Source of the DNA: 2-12-FULL-60-19 sp041483675
GTDB taxonomy: Bacteria > Desulfobacterota > Binatia > UBA9968
Assembly: GCA_041483675.1 (NCBI GenBank)
Contig: JBGPGE010000006.1
Span: forward strand, 1-64,000
DNA length: 64,000 nucleotides
Reading direction: 5' to 3'
Part shown: positions 56,869 through 64,000 of the stretch, piece after piece
Position numbering within the stretch: the first letter of the stretch is position 1
How the letters are laid out: each line of letters begins with the position of its first letter
Notes under the pieces: generated by a model
What the model was told of the DNA's origin: nothing
What the model saw: the letters and a program-made list of their open reading frames with translations, nothing else
Databases searched by the model: none
Program-made: the position numbers and the translations under genes

Positions 56869-59232
56869 TTACGGCTCTCCCGTCAGTTGATACGCTGCCC
56901 AGTAAAACGGCTCAGGAAACTCTTTCATCGTCGTGAGCTGCGCCTGCCTGAGCGCCTCGGATTTCTTGCTTGATTTTAAGTGCTGATAGAATTCCCGCAT
57001 CAACTCGTAACTCGCCCGGTCGTTCACCTTCCACAAAGTCGTCACGATCGACGGCGTGCCGGCATAGATAAACGCGCGCGTGAGGCCGACCATCTCATCC
57101 CCATTGCTGAGCTTCCCCAACCCCGTCTCGCACGCGGATAACACCACCATCCCCGCTTTGAGATTGAGCGAGAATATCTCTCCCACCTTCAGCCGGCCAT
57201 CGTCCTTCCCCTCGCCCGCCAGCAGAAGCGCTGAACTGAGCGGATCCTCCTCGCTAAGCTCCGCGTGGACGGCGAAGTGCAGCATCTCAAAGCCGGGGCT
57301 CAGCGAGATCGCCCTGGGCTTGCTGGCCTGCTCTCTTAGATAGACTTCGCTCTTCGGATATACCCCGGCCACTTCCTTTGCTTCCCTTTCCGCAAAGCGC
57401 AGGTTGTACGCCGCGTCCCCCAGACTCGGATTGCCCATGACCAGGGCCTTCTCTCCGCCCGCTCGCTTCTTCTCATGCGTGAACTGCATCAAGCTCGCGC
57501 TGGAGAGATAGTAGATGGGATAGTCCTGAATCAGATATTTGTCCTGAGCGGAAAGCAAAGCCTGAAAGGGTACGTAGTGCAGCACGTCGTGCGGGATGAT
57601 CAGCAGCTCTTTGCCTCGCACATGCGGCAGCGCAGGCTCGATGAGCAGCTTGTAAAGCTCCTGGGACGAAGCCCTGAATTTCTCCTTCTCCCCGATTTGG
57701 AAGACGCTGTCGCGCAGCGCGCTCACCTTGGAGACCAGGTCGCCTCGGCTGATTGGAATATTGACAACGCGGAGTCCGTCTTTATCCACCACCCAAAGCA
57801 ACACCGTCTGCCCGACCACAAAATACTCAAGGAGCGTCACCTCCGGTTCCAACAGCTCCCGAACCTGCTTCAAGGTCAGCGGCTCGACGTTCATCAACGA
57901 CGCCTGCTCTTTGTTCTCCCGCCTCACCTTGACGAGAAAGTCATTGTAAGCCTTCTGTCCCGCCGCCAGCTCCTGCCGCAATTCTGCCGCGTCCGCCGCG
58001 TCGGGCTCCTGCGCCGCCGTCCTGGCCTGCAGCGCGCCGATCCTCGCCTGCAAGGCCCTCTCCTCCTCTATGAGACTCCCGCTCCTGCCCAGTTGCACCT
58101 TGCTCCCAAGAATATCCAGAAAGGCGCGCGAGCGGGCCCGTTCGTTGTAGTTGAAAGCCTCCTCCGCATTGTTTCCCTGTAAATGTGCCAGGATCATCCC
58201 GGCGTAAGTCTGGCGCTTGTCGTCAAAAAAAGAGCTGCGAAATTCTTCGGATTCCAGCAGCGAACGGGTGGACTCGACACTCTCGATCGCCTTCCGGTAG
58301 TGAGAGATCGCCTCGGCAAACTTTCCGGTCTGACGAAACAGGTCTCCCAGTTCGCTGCCGGCCTGCTGAATCACGGAGGCATACTGGCGCTTCTCGGCCA
58401 CTTCCAGGGCCTTCTGGAGATTTTCCAGCGCGCGGGGGAATTCTTTGCGCTCGAGATAGAGATGCCCCAACCCGTGATAGAGACTACCCTCCCCTTCGGT
58501 TACGAAGCCGGTCTGTTTGATAAACGCGATCCCTCTCTCGTAGGCCTTTATCGCCTCTTCAATGTTGCCCGCGCGGTCATGGGCGAGACCGAGCCGGTGA
58601 AAAGTTGAAACGAGCTGGCTCTGTGAATTTGGAATGGCTCGCGGCGGCGTGCGACTACGGTACTTTATCAGATAAGCCAACCGCGACTCCTGGCCTTGAA
58701 GGGAATACGAGATATACTCAACCGCCTTCCTGGCTTCTCCTTGAATCAGATAATTTACTCCCAAGCCCACATACAAGTTGGCCTCGATGCCTTCTTTGGC
58801 CGCTCCGGGAGGCTCTTGTTTGATGACTTCAATCCCCTTTTCCAACCACTCCCTGGCTTTTAGCTGCTGCCCCAACGTTCCATAGGCGTTGGCGAGGGCC
58901 AGGGCGGCCCACCCTTGAAGACCGGGCGCCCTGGCTTTCGGGCCCATTTCCCAGGCTTTGTTTGCCGAAGCAATCGCCTTTTCAAACTGACCTCCGGCCC
59001 TGCTCGCGGTGGAGGCTTGAAGGTAGGCATACAAGGCGTCTTCCCATTTGCCGTTTTTCTCCGCCTCCGCTCCTTTGGCATCGAGCGCGCTTACCGTCTG
59101 TTTTCCCTCTCCTTGCGGGCCGACTCCGGGAGGCGAGCCGCCTGATGGTTGGGCCGCCCGCCCGACGGGATAGCGGGCAAAAAAGAGCGCGAGGAGAAAA
59201 ATGGGCAGATATATCTTGACGCCGTTTTTCAT
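56869..59232 (-). CDS. Secreted TPR-CHAT caspase-like protease (tandem copy 1)
   Basis: A 787-residue protein: N-terminal signal (KIYLPIFLLALFFARYPVG), TPR repeats (about 50-330, for example AIKAYERGIAFIKQTG and ALENLQKALEVAEKRQ), a coiled linker, and a CHAT domain (about 440-785). The catalytic His is in MLHFAVHAELSEED and the Cys in VVLSACETGLGKLSNGDEMVGL; TTLWKVND follows. Its start codon directly follows the stop of the paralogue at 59233 (TAGATG) with GGGGGAG just before, so the two are translationally coupled. The two are close to identical over much of the CHAT domain. Function is unknown beyond presumed proteolysis. Confidence 0.92.
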   Translation of the reverse strand: MKNGVKIYLPIFLLALFFARYPVGRAAQPSGGSPPGVGPQGEGKQTVSALDAKGAEAEKNGKWEDALYAYLQASTASRAGGQFEKAIASANKAWEMGPKARAPGLQGWAALALANAYGTLGQQLKAREWLEKGIEVIKQEPPGAAKEGIEANLYVGLGVNYLIQGEARKAVEYISYSLQGQESRLAYLIKYRSRTPPRAIPNSQSQLVSTFHRLGLAHDRAGNIEEAIKAYERGIAFIKQTGFVTEGEGSLYHGLGHLYLERKEFPRALENLQKALEVAEKRQYASVIQQAGSELGDLFRQTGKFAEAISHYRKAIESVESTRSLLESEEFRSSFFDDKRQTYAGMILAHLQGNNAEEAFNYNERARSRAFLDILGSKVQLGRSGSLIEEERALQARIGALQARTAAQEPDAADAAELRQELAAGQKAYNDFLVKVRRENKEQASLMNVEPLTLKQVRELLEPEVTLLEYFVVGQTVLLWVVDKDGLRVVNIPISRGDLVSKVSALRDSVFQIGEKEKFRASSQELYKLLIEPALPHVRGKELLIIPHDVLHYVPFQALLSAQDKYLIQDYPIYYLSSASLMQFTHEKKRAGGEKALVMGNPSLGDAAYNLRFAEREAKEVAGVYPKSEVYLREQASKPRAISLSPGFEMLHFAVHAELSEEDPLSSALLLAGEGKDDGRLKVGEIFSLNLKAGMVVLSACETGLGKLSNGDEMVGLTRAFIYAGTPSIVTTLWKVNDRASYELMREFYQHLKSSKKSEALRQAQLTTMKEFPEPFYWAAYQLTGEP

Positions 59233-61587
59233 CTACGGCTCCCCCGTCAGCTGATACGCCGCCCAGTAAAACGGCTCGGGAAATTCCTGCACCGTCTTAA
59301 GCTGCGCCTGCCGGAGCGCCTCGGATTTCTTGCCGGTTTTTAAGTGCTGGTAAAACTCTCGCATCAACTCATAACTCGACCGGTCGTTGACCTTCCATAA
59401 AGTCGTCACGATAGAAGGAGTGCCTGCGTAGATGAAGGCGCGCGTGAGGCCGATCATTTCGTCGCCGTTGCTGAGCTTTCCCAAACTGGTCTCGCAGGCG
59501 GAAAGAACCACCATGTTGGCTCGGAGATTCAATGAGAAAATTTCGCCTACCTTCAGCCGCCCATCCTCCTTCCCCGGCCCCGCCAGCAACAGCGCCGAGC
59601 CCATAGGATCCTCCTCGTTCAATTCCGCGTGGACGGCGAAGTGCAGCATGTCGTATTTGGGACCGAGTGACATCGCTCTGGGCTTGCTCGCCTCGGCTTT
59701 CAAATAGACGGCGCTCGTAGGATAAACGTTTGCCACCTCCTTTGCCTCCCGTTCCGCAAAACGAAGGTTGTACGCGTCGTCCCCCAGACTCGGATTCCCC
59801 AGGACCAGCGCCCTCTCTCCGCCCGCTCGTCTTTTCTCGCGGGTAAACTGCATCAAGCTGGCGCTGGAGAGATAGTAGATCGGATAGTCCTGTACCAGAT
59901 AGCTACCCTGCGCGGACAACAGCGCCTGAAACGGCACGTAATGAAGCACATCGTGCGGGATCAGAAGCAGCTCCTTGCCACGCACGTGTTGCAGCGCGGG
60001 CTGGATCAGGAGACGATAAAGCTCTTGAGCACCGGCTTTGAATTTTTCCTTCTCGGCGACTTGATAGATGGTCTCTCTAAACGCAGTCACCTTGGCCACG
60101 AGATCAGCTTTTGCGATTGGGATGTTGACGTACCGGAGCCGATCCTTCTCCACCACCCAGAGGAGCACCGCCTGCCCCGTCACAAAATATTCCAGCACCG
60201 TCACGCCCGGGTCCAACAGCTCCTGCGTCTGCTTGAGCGTCAGCGGCTCCACGCTCATCAACGACGCCTGTTCCTTGCTCTCCTTCCTCACCCTGGCCAA
60301 AAAATTGTTATACGCCTTCTGCGCCTCATCCAGGTCGCGCCTAAGCTGTCCCCTGACCTCGCCCTCGGATTCCTGCCCCGCCATTCTAGTCTGGAGCGCG
60401 CCGATGCGCGCCTGCAAAGCGCGTTCTTCCTCCAACAGGCTCCCGCTGCGCGCGAGTTGCACCCGGCTTCCTAGAATATCGAGAAAGGCGCGCGAGCGCG
60501 CTCGCTCGGCGTAGTTAAACGCTTCCTCGGCGTTTTTTGTTCGCAGGTAGGCGATGATCAGTCCGGCGTAGATTCCCCGCTTGTCCTCGAAGAACGCGCT
60601 ACGCGACTCCTCGGACTCAAACAGGGAGCGGGTCGACTCGATGCTGTCGATCGCTTTCTTGTAGTAGGGAATCGCTTCCGCGGGCTTCTGGGCCTGAAGG
60701 TGGAGATCCGCGATCCGGCTGCTGGTTTGGTAAATGGAGTTTTCGAGCCGTTGCTGCTCAGCCATCTCCAGCGTCCTGCTCAGATTCTCCAGAGCGCGCG
60801 GATAGTCTTTTTGATTGAGATAGAGATCGCCCAAGCCGTAATAGAGATTGACCTCCGTCGGAGTCTTCAATCCTGTCTCCTTGATAATAGCGATACCTCT
60901 CTCGTAGGCTTGAGTCGCCTCCCTAACGTCTTCCGCCCGCTGATAAGCAGTGCCGAGGTTATAGAGAGTCGCAACTCTTAGATTCTCTGAGTTGCGGATG
61001 GCTTCAGCATTAGTTGATGGAAGACGCTTGAAAAAGCTCAAGCGCGATTCCTGGACTTGGAGAGAATAGGAGATATACTCAATGGCCTTCCGCCACTCTC
61101 TCTGACGGAAGAAATCCAGTCCCAACAGTCTATACAGATCGGCCTCAACCCCCTGACGAAACGGTGAGTGGTCTAATTTCTTTACAATCTCAAGTCCCCT
61201 GTCTATCCATTCCCGTGCCTTGGCAAACTGTCCCGCATTTCTATAGGCCCTGACCAGATATAAAGTGGCCTGCGCTTCTAGGCCGGGAGCTTTCCCCCGT
61301 TCTGCCAATTCTAAGGCTTTGTTTCCGTAGGTGATCGCTTTTTGTAATTGGCCGCCTTGCCTAGCCGTATCTGAAGCCAGGCTGTAGGCATTTGCGGCCT
61401 GAGCCCAATCTTTCTTCCCCTCCGCCTCTGCGGCCTGAGCCTCGACCGCGCTCAATGCCTCCCGACCTTCTCCTCTCGCGATGGCCTCGCGAAAGGCGTC
61501 CCCGGTGGCGCGAAACCTGGGCTGCTCTGTAGCGCAGCCGACGATGATAGAAGCTGCGATGAGAAATACCGGGAGGGATGGTTTCAT
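59233..61587 (-). CDS. TPR-CHAT caspase-like lipoprotein (tandem copy 2)
   Basis: A 784-residue paralogue of the protein at 56869. Here the N-terminus is LPVFLIAASIIVGCATEQ, a lipobox (VGC) signal, so this copy is probably lipid-anchored while its partner is not. TPR region about 45-330 (AYERGIAIIKETG, ALENLSRTLEMAEQQ), CHAT domain with His in MLHFAVHAELNEED and Cys in VVLSACETSLGKLSNGDEM. AGGAGG precedes the ATG. It is the first gene of the pair, divergent in location from phnC. A tandem duplication with different membrane anchoring suggests the two work together, perhaps as sensor and protease; inference. Confidence 0.92.
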   Translation of the reverse strand: MKPSLPVFLIAASIIVGCATEQPRFRATGDAFREAIARGEGREALSAVEAQAAEAEGKKDWAQAANAYSLASDTARQGGQLQKAITYGNKALELAERGKAPGLEAQATLYLVRAYRNAGQFAKAREWIDRGLEIVKKLDHSPFRQGVEADLYRLLGLDFFRQREWRKAIEYISYSLQVQESRLSFFKRLPSTNAEAIRNSENLRVATLYNLGTAYQRAEDVREATQAYERGIAIIKETGLKTPTEVNLYYGLGDLYLNQKDYPRALENLSRTLEMAEQQRLENSIYQTSSRIADLHLQAQKPAEAIPYYKKAIDSIESTRSLFESEESRSAFFEDKRGIYAGLIIAYLRTKNAEEAFNYAERARSRAFLDILGSRVQLARSGSLLEEERALQARIGALQTRMAGQESEGEVRGQLRRDLDEAQKAYNNFLARVRKESKEQASLMSVEPLTLKQTQELLDPGVTVLEYFVTGQAVLLWVVEKDRLRYVNIPIAKADLVAKVTAFRETIYQVAEKEKFKAGAQELYRLLIQPALQHVRGKELLLIPHDVLHYVPFQALLSAQGSYLVQDYPIYYLSSASLMQFTREKRRAGGERALVLGNPSLGDDAYNLRFAEREAKEVANVYPTSAVYLKAEASKPRAMSLGPKYDMLHFAVHAELNEEDPMGSALLLAGPGKEDGRLKVGEIFSLNLRANMVVLSACETSLGKLSNGDEMIGLTRAFIYAGTPSIVTTLWKVNDRSSYELMREFYQHLKTGKKSEALRQAQLKTVQEFPEPFYWAAYQLTGEP

Positions 61588-61645
61588 AGCGACACCTCCT
61601 GAGAGACGAGAGGAAACCGCCGTGATGGTGTCCGTGTTTCCACAA

Positions 61646-61677
61646 CCTCATCACCCTAAGCAAAGTCGAAGGGCGGC
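61646..61677 (-). repeat. CCTTCGAC/CTTAGGG-type short repeat
   Basis: TCACCCTAAGCAAAGTCGAAGGGC is a variant of the repeat at 1-30 and 44800. It lies between phnC and the upstream CHAT gene. Confidence 0.5.
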
Positions 61678-61747
61678 TCGTGTTCCTAACCCGGCGCGGG
61701 CACGAATCACGATCACGCGATTTTGATCTTTTCTTCTACGGCCGGGG

Positions 61748-62536
61748 TCACGATTTTGCCTTTACGTCGTGATAAACCTTCTCCACCACCGCCTCCGTGA
61801 GATCCTTGACCGGGCCGTCGAAGAAGACCTCGCCGTAGGCCAGTCCCACGACGCGGTCGGCGTATTCGCGCGTGAGTTCGAGCGTGTGAAGACTGACCAG
61901 CGCCGTGATTCCGTCCTCCTTGCAGACACGTTTCAGAATATCCAACACGACGCGCGAGAGCTTGGGATCGAGACTGGAGACCGGCTCGTCGGCGAGGATA
62001 ATGGCGGGATTTTGCATGAGCGTGCGCGCGATCGCCACGCGCTGCTGCTCCCCGCCGGAGAGCGCGTCCGCGCGCTTGTAGGCGTGATCGAGCAGCCCGA
62101 CACGCTTGAGATTCACCAGCGCTCGCCGCTTGTCCTCGCGCGAGAAGAGCTTGAGGCAGCTTTTGAGACTTGTTTGGTAGCCGAGGGCGCCGGACAGGAC
62201 ATTCTCGATCACCGACAGCCGCTTGACGATGTTGAACTGCTGGAAGATCATGCCGACCTTGCGCCTGAGCAGGCGCAGCTCGCGCCGGTTGAGCTTGAGG
62301 ACGTCGATCCGCGCGCCGTCGGCCTGCGGATCGAACACGGAGCGGGGAAGATAAATCTCGCCCGAGGTGGGGTCGATGAGACGGTTGATGCAGCGGAGCA
62401 GCGTCGACTTGCCGGCGCCGCTCAAGCCGATTACGCCGACAAACTCGCCCTGTTCAACTTGCAGGTTGACGCCGCGAAGCACGTGGGTCGAAGGGCCGAA
62501 ACTTTTGCGCAGGCCCCGGATTTCGAGAATCGTCAT
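61748..62536 (-). CDS. phnC: Phosphonate ABC transporter ATP-binding protein PhnC
   Basis: A 262-residue ATPase: Walker A GLSGAGKST, Q-loop MIFQQFNIVKRLSVIENVLSGALG-type segment with the PhnC-specific QQFNIVKRL, signature LSGGEQQRV, Walker B IILADEPVSSLDP and switch His in VSLHTLELT. It drives import of phosphonates or phosphite together with PhnD (62620) and PhnE (42034). It lies 83 bases downstream of phnD, with a dyad in between. The ATG follows phnD's mRNA dyad and has AGGCC upstream. Confidence 0.92.
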   Translation of the reverse strand: MTILEIRGLRKSFGPSTHVLRGVNLQVEQGEFVGVIGLSGAGKSTLLRCINRLIDPTSGEIYLPRSVFDPQADGARIDVLKLNRRELRLLRRKVGMIFQQFNIVKRLSVIENVLSGALGYQTSLKSCLKLFSREDKRRALVNLKRVGLLDHAYKRADALSGGEQQRVAIARTLMQNPAIILADEPVSSLDPKLSRVVLDILKRVCKEDGITALVSLHTLELTREYADRVVGLAYGEVFFDGPVKDLTEAVVEKVYHDVKAKS

Positions 62537-62544
62537 GGCCTGAT

Positions 62545-62618
62545 GAGTGGAGTGATGGAGTATTGGAGTACTGGATTGCCGGGTCTTAAATCCATTGCTC
62601 CATTACTCCAATACTCCA
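62545..62618. repeat. ACTCC-type intercistronic dyad between phnD and phnC
   Basis: GAGTGGAGTGATGGAGTATTGGAGTA on the left pairs with TACTCCAATACTCC on the right, across ATTGCCGGGTC. Units of TACTCC/GGAGTA also occur at 175-205. It begins directly after the phnD stop, so a hairpin would form in the shared mRNA and could stabilise the phnD part. Confidence 0.7.
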
Positions 62619-62619
62619 A

Positions 62620-63540
62620 TTATTTCTTTTTTAGCGCCTCTCGTAGATTGATACCCGCGATCTTAAAGGCCTCGCGGACCGATTCATAGTCCTGATCCGT
62701 CGCCGGCACGAAACCGTCGATCTGGTAGAGATCGCGCAGCATCTTTTGTCCCGCGGGATCGCGGCTCAGCTCCAGAAATATCTCCTGAATCTTCTTGCCG
62801 AGCGCGGGATCGAGGCCGGCGCGGAAGACCAGGTTATCGGCGGGGATCGCCTCCGAATAGGCGATGGCGCGAATCTGTTTCCGCTCTTCCGGGTTTTTGA
62901 GATATTGCACCCAGGCCGCGTCCTTGCCGTCGGTGAAGTTGGCAAACGTCGCGCCGGCATCGACCTTGCGGTTCAACACCGCCAGCACCGTCGCGTCGTG
63001 GCCGCCCGAGAAGAGGACATGCTTGAAATCCTTGGCCGGATCGATGCCGGCTTCCAAAAACATCTTTTTTGGAATGATGTGGCCGGTGGTGGAAAGCGGA
63101 TCGCCGAAGGCAAAGGTCCTGTTGCGCAGGTCCTTGATCGAGTTGATCCCGCTGTCCGTCCGCGTGATGATCGCCGCGTAGTAGGACGCCAGCCCTTTGC
63201 GGTGGGATTTCAAAACCACCTGGATGTCCGCCTCATTTTTCGCCAGGACGTAAGAAGCCGGAGTGAGAAAAGCAATGTCGAGCTTCTTGGCGCGCAGCGC
63301 CTCGATGACGCCGGTGTAGTCGACGGCGACGAAAGGCTCGACCTCCATGCCGAGTTTCTGATGCAGGATTTCGACGATCGGCTGCGCGTTTTGCGCGACC
63401 TGCTGAACATTCTCCGACGGAACGAAGCCGACCCGCAGCGCCGGCCCCGCGCCGCCCGGCTTGCCGCAGGCCGCGACGCTCAACAGACTCAACACAACCA
63501 CAATCAAACGTCTCAAGCCATTCATATCAGCCCAATACAT
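62620..63540 (-). CDS. phnD: Phosphonate/phosphite-binding lipoprotein PhnD
   Basis: A 306-residue PBP type 2 lipoprotein: lipobox signal LRRLIVVVLSLLSVAACGKP, then LRVGFVPSENVQQVAQNAQPIVEIL, FVAVDYTGVIEALRAKKLDIAFLTPASYVLA and GDPLSTTGHIIPKKMFLEAGID, landmarks of the phosphate/phosphite/phosphonate family, with the STSG-type ligand loop read as STTGH. GGGAGGG precedes the ATG at 63540. It is divergent from the partial gene at 63611. Confidence 0.93.
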   Translation of the reverse strand: MYWADMNGLRRLIVVVLSLLSVAACGKPGGAGPALRVGFVPSENVQQVAQNAQPIVEILHQKLGMEVEPFVAVDYTGVIEALRAKKLDIAFLTPASYVLAKNEADIQVVLKSHRKGLASYYAAIITRTDSGINSIKDLRNRTFAFGDPLSTTGHIIPKKMFLEAGIDPAKDFKHVLFSGGHDATVLAVLNRKVDAGATFANFTDGKDAAWVQYLKNPEERKQIRAIAYSEAIPADNLVFRAGLDPALGKKIQEIFLELSRDPAGQKMLRDLYQIDGFVPATDQDYESVREAFKIAGINLREALKKK

Positions 63541-63610
63541 ACTTTAACCCTCCCTCACTCGCAACCCACCGACTGTTTATTTCCCCTCGGAGATAAGATA
63601 AAAAACTGGC

Positions 63611-64000
63611 ATGCGAAAGGCTGTTTGGATTCTCCTGGCAGTCTGGCTGTGGGCCGGCTGCAGCACCGGCCCCGCCTTCGTTCTGCAAGAGTTTCAGGAT
63701 CTGCCGGCGGGACCGGCGGTGCAGTTTTTTTACCCCACCAGAGGCGGCACGGTGGAGGCCTATCTGGTCAGGCCGCGCGGCCAGGGGCCGTTTCCGCTGC
63801 TGGTCCTGCTTCACGGCGTCAGTTGGGTCGGGGTCGGCGCCAGCCGGATGGCGCCGATCGCCGAGCAGTTCGCCGTCGATCTTTGCTATGCCGGGCTGGC
63901 GATCTCGTTGCCGGGGTACGGCAGCACCGCGGTCGACGGACACGGCGACCGGGATGCTTTTAGGGCGTTGATCTTGGACGGCGTGGCCAAGGCCACGGAG
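63611..64000 (+). CDS. Partial lipoprotein, alpha/beta hydrolase (dienelactone-hydrolase-like), cut by window end
   Basis: The first 130 residues of a plus-strand gene that runs off the window. It begins MRKAVWILLAVWLWAGCSTG, a lipobox signal, followed by VEAYLVRPRGQGPFPLLVLLHG, where PLLVLLHG is the oxyanion-hole strand of alpha/beta hydrolases, and later ISLPGYGST. The catalytic Ser, Asp and His would lie beyond the window. It is probably a secreted esterase or dienelactone hydrolase. It is divergent from phnD across a 70-base gap. Confidence 0.75.
   Translation, partial: MRKAVWILLAVWLWAGCSTGPAFVLQEFQDLPAGPAVQFFYPTRGGTVEAYLVRPRGQGPFPLLVLLHGVSWVGVGASRMAPIAEQFAVDLCYAGLAISLPGYGSTAVDGHGDRDAFRALILDGVAKATE

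Noticed and set aside
62746..63963. 405-codon open frame on the plus strand opposite phnD
   Set aside because: It is the mirror of the phnD gene and its 3' part is out of frame with the genuine lipoprotein gene starting at 63611; composition is Arg/Gly-rich as in GC-rich shadow frames.

Overview
The window is GC-rich, gene-dense DNA from a Gram-negative-type bacterium: it encodes several secreted solute-binding proteins and two lipoproteins with clear lipoboxes. The mix of UbiD decarboxylases, molybdenum hydroxylases, orphan solute-binding proteins and CHAT/TPR proteins, together with many short palindromic intergenic repeats, is what I would expect of uncultivated soil or subsurface lineages (Binatota, Rokubacteria, Tectomicrobia or deltaproteobacterial relatives). 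No ribosomal marker is present, so this placement is a guess.

Positions 239-23286 hold 18 genes, all on the minus strand, with mostly overlapping or nearly abutting ends. Transcription would run from a GntR regulator at the right through two cytosolic binding-protein-fold proteins related to 4,5-dihydroxyphthalate decarboxylase, a VOC protein, a luciferase-like monooxygenase, a gentisate-dioxygenase-like bicupin, four UbiD (prenylated-FMN) decarboxylases, four secreted NMT1/TauA-type binding proteins, a second bicupin, two molybdenum hydroxylase large subunits, a second VOC protein and an amidohydrolase. This looks like one large locus for hydroxylated aromatic carboxylates. No ABC permease or ATPase of the matching type is present, nor the small subunits of the molybdenum enzymes, nor UbiX.

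Divergent from the regulator, 23379-29685 on the plus strand encodes an iron/thiamine-type ABC importer (ATPase, binding protein, fused double permease). A two-subunit sulfopyruvate/phosphonopyruvate-type TPP decarboxylase and a leaderless NMT1-like protein are interleaved with it. The segment ends in a truncated amidohydrolase where it meets a convergent class II aldolase.

Positions 30494-34983 are accessory DNA: a VapBC45-like toxin-antitoxin pair, a HerA-type ATPase, an orphan two-helix membrane protein and a protein with a probable effector-associated domain plus a degenerate PLD-like domain. A dihydrodipicolinate-synthase-like lyase follows, flanked by direct repeats, then tRNA-Ala(GGC), recN and nadK.

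Positions 39523-45907 carry a third molybdenum hydroxylase subunit, phosphonate permease phnE (its partners phnC and phnD lie about 19 kb away at 61748-63540), a 5'-nucleotidase-like protein and a TrpX-type binding protein. The last is transcribed with an unusual 889-residue fusion of a cyclic-nucleotide-binding domain, a MalT-like helical module and a DASS anion transporter.

Positions 48667-61587 form a signalling region: a FecR/TPR-like secreted protein, a CHASE2-class III nucleotide cyclase, three CHAT-protease/TPR proteins (two in abutting tandem), a metallo-beta-lactamase-fold protein and a UPF0175/PIN pair. The cyclase near the cyclic-nucleotide-binding transporter suggests a local second-messenger circuit.

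Intergenic spaces are filled with several families of palindromic repeats. The most striking is a 91-bp hairpin element present three times (14131, 18872, 27799) with no length change between copies and compensatory changes in the stem.
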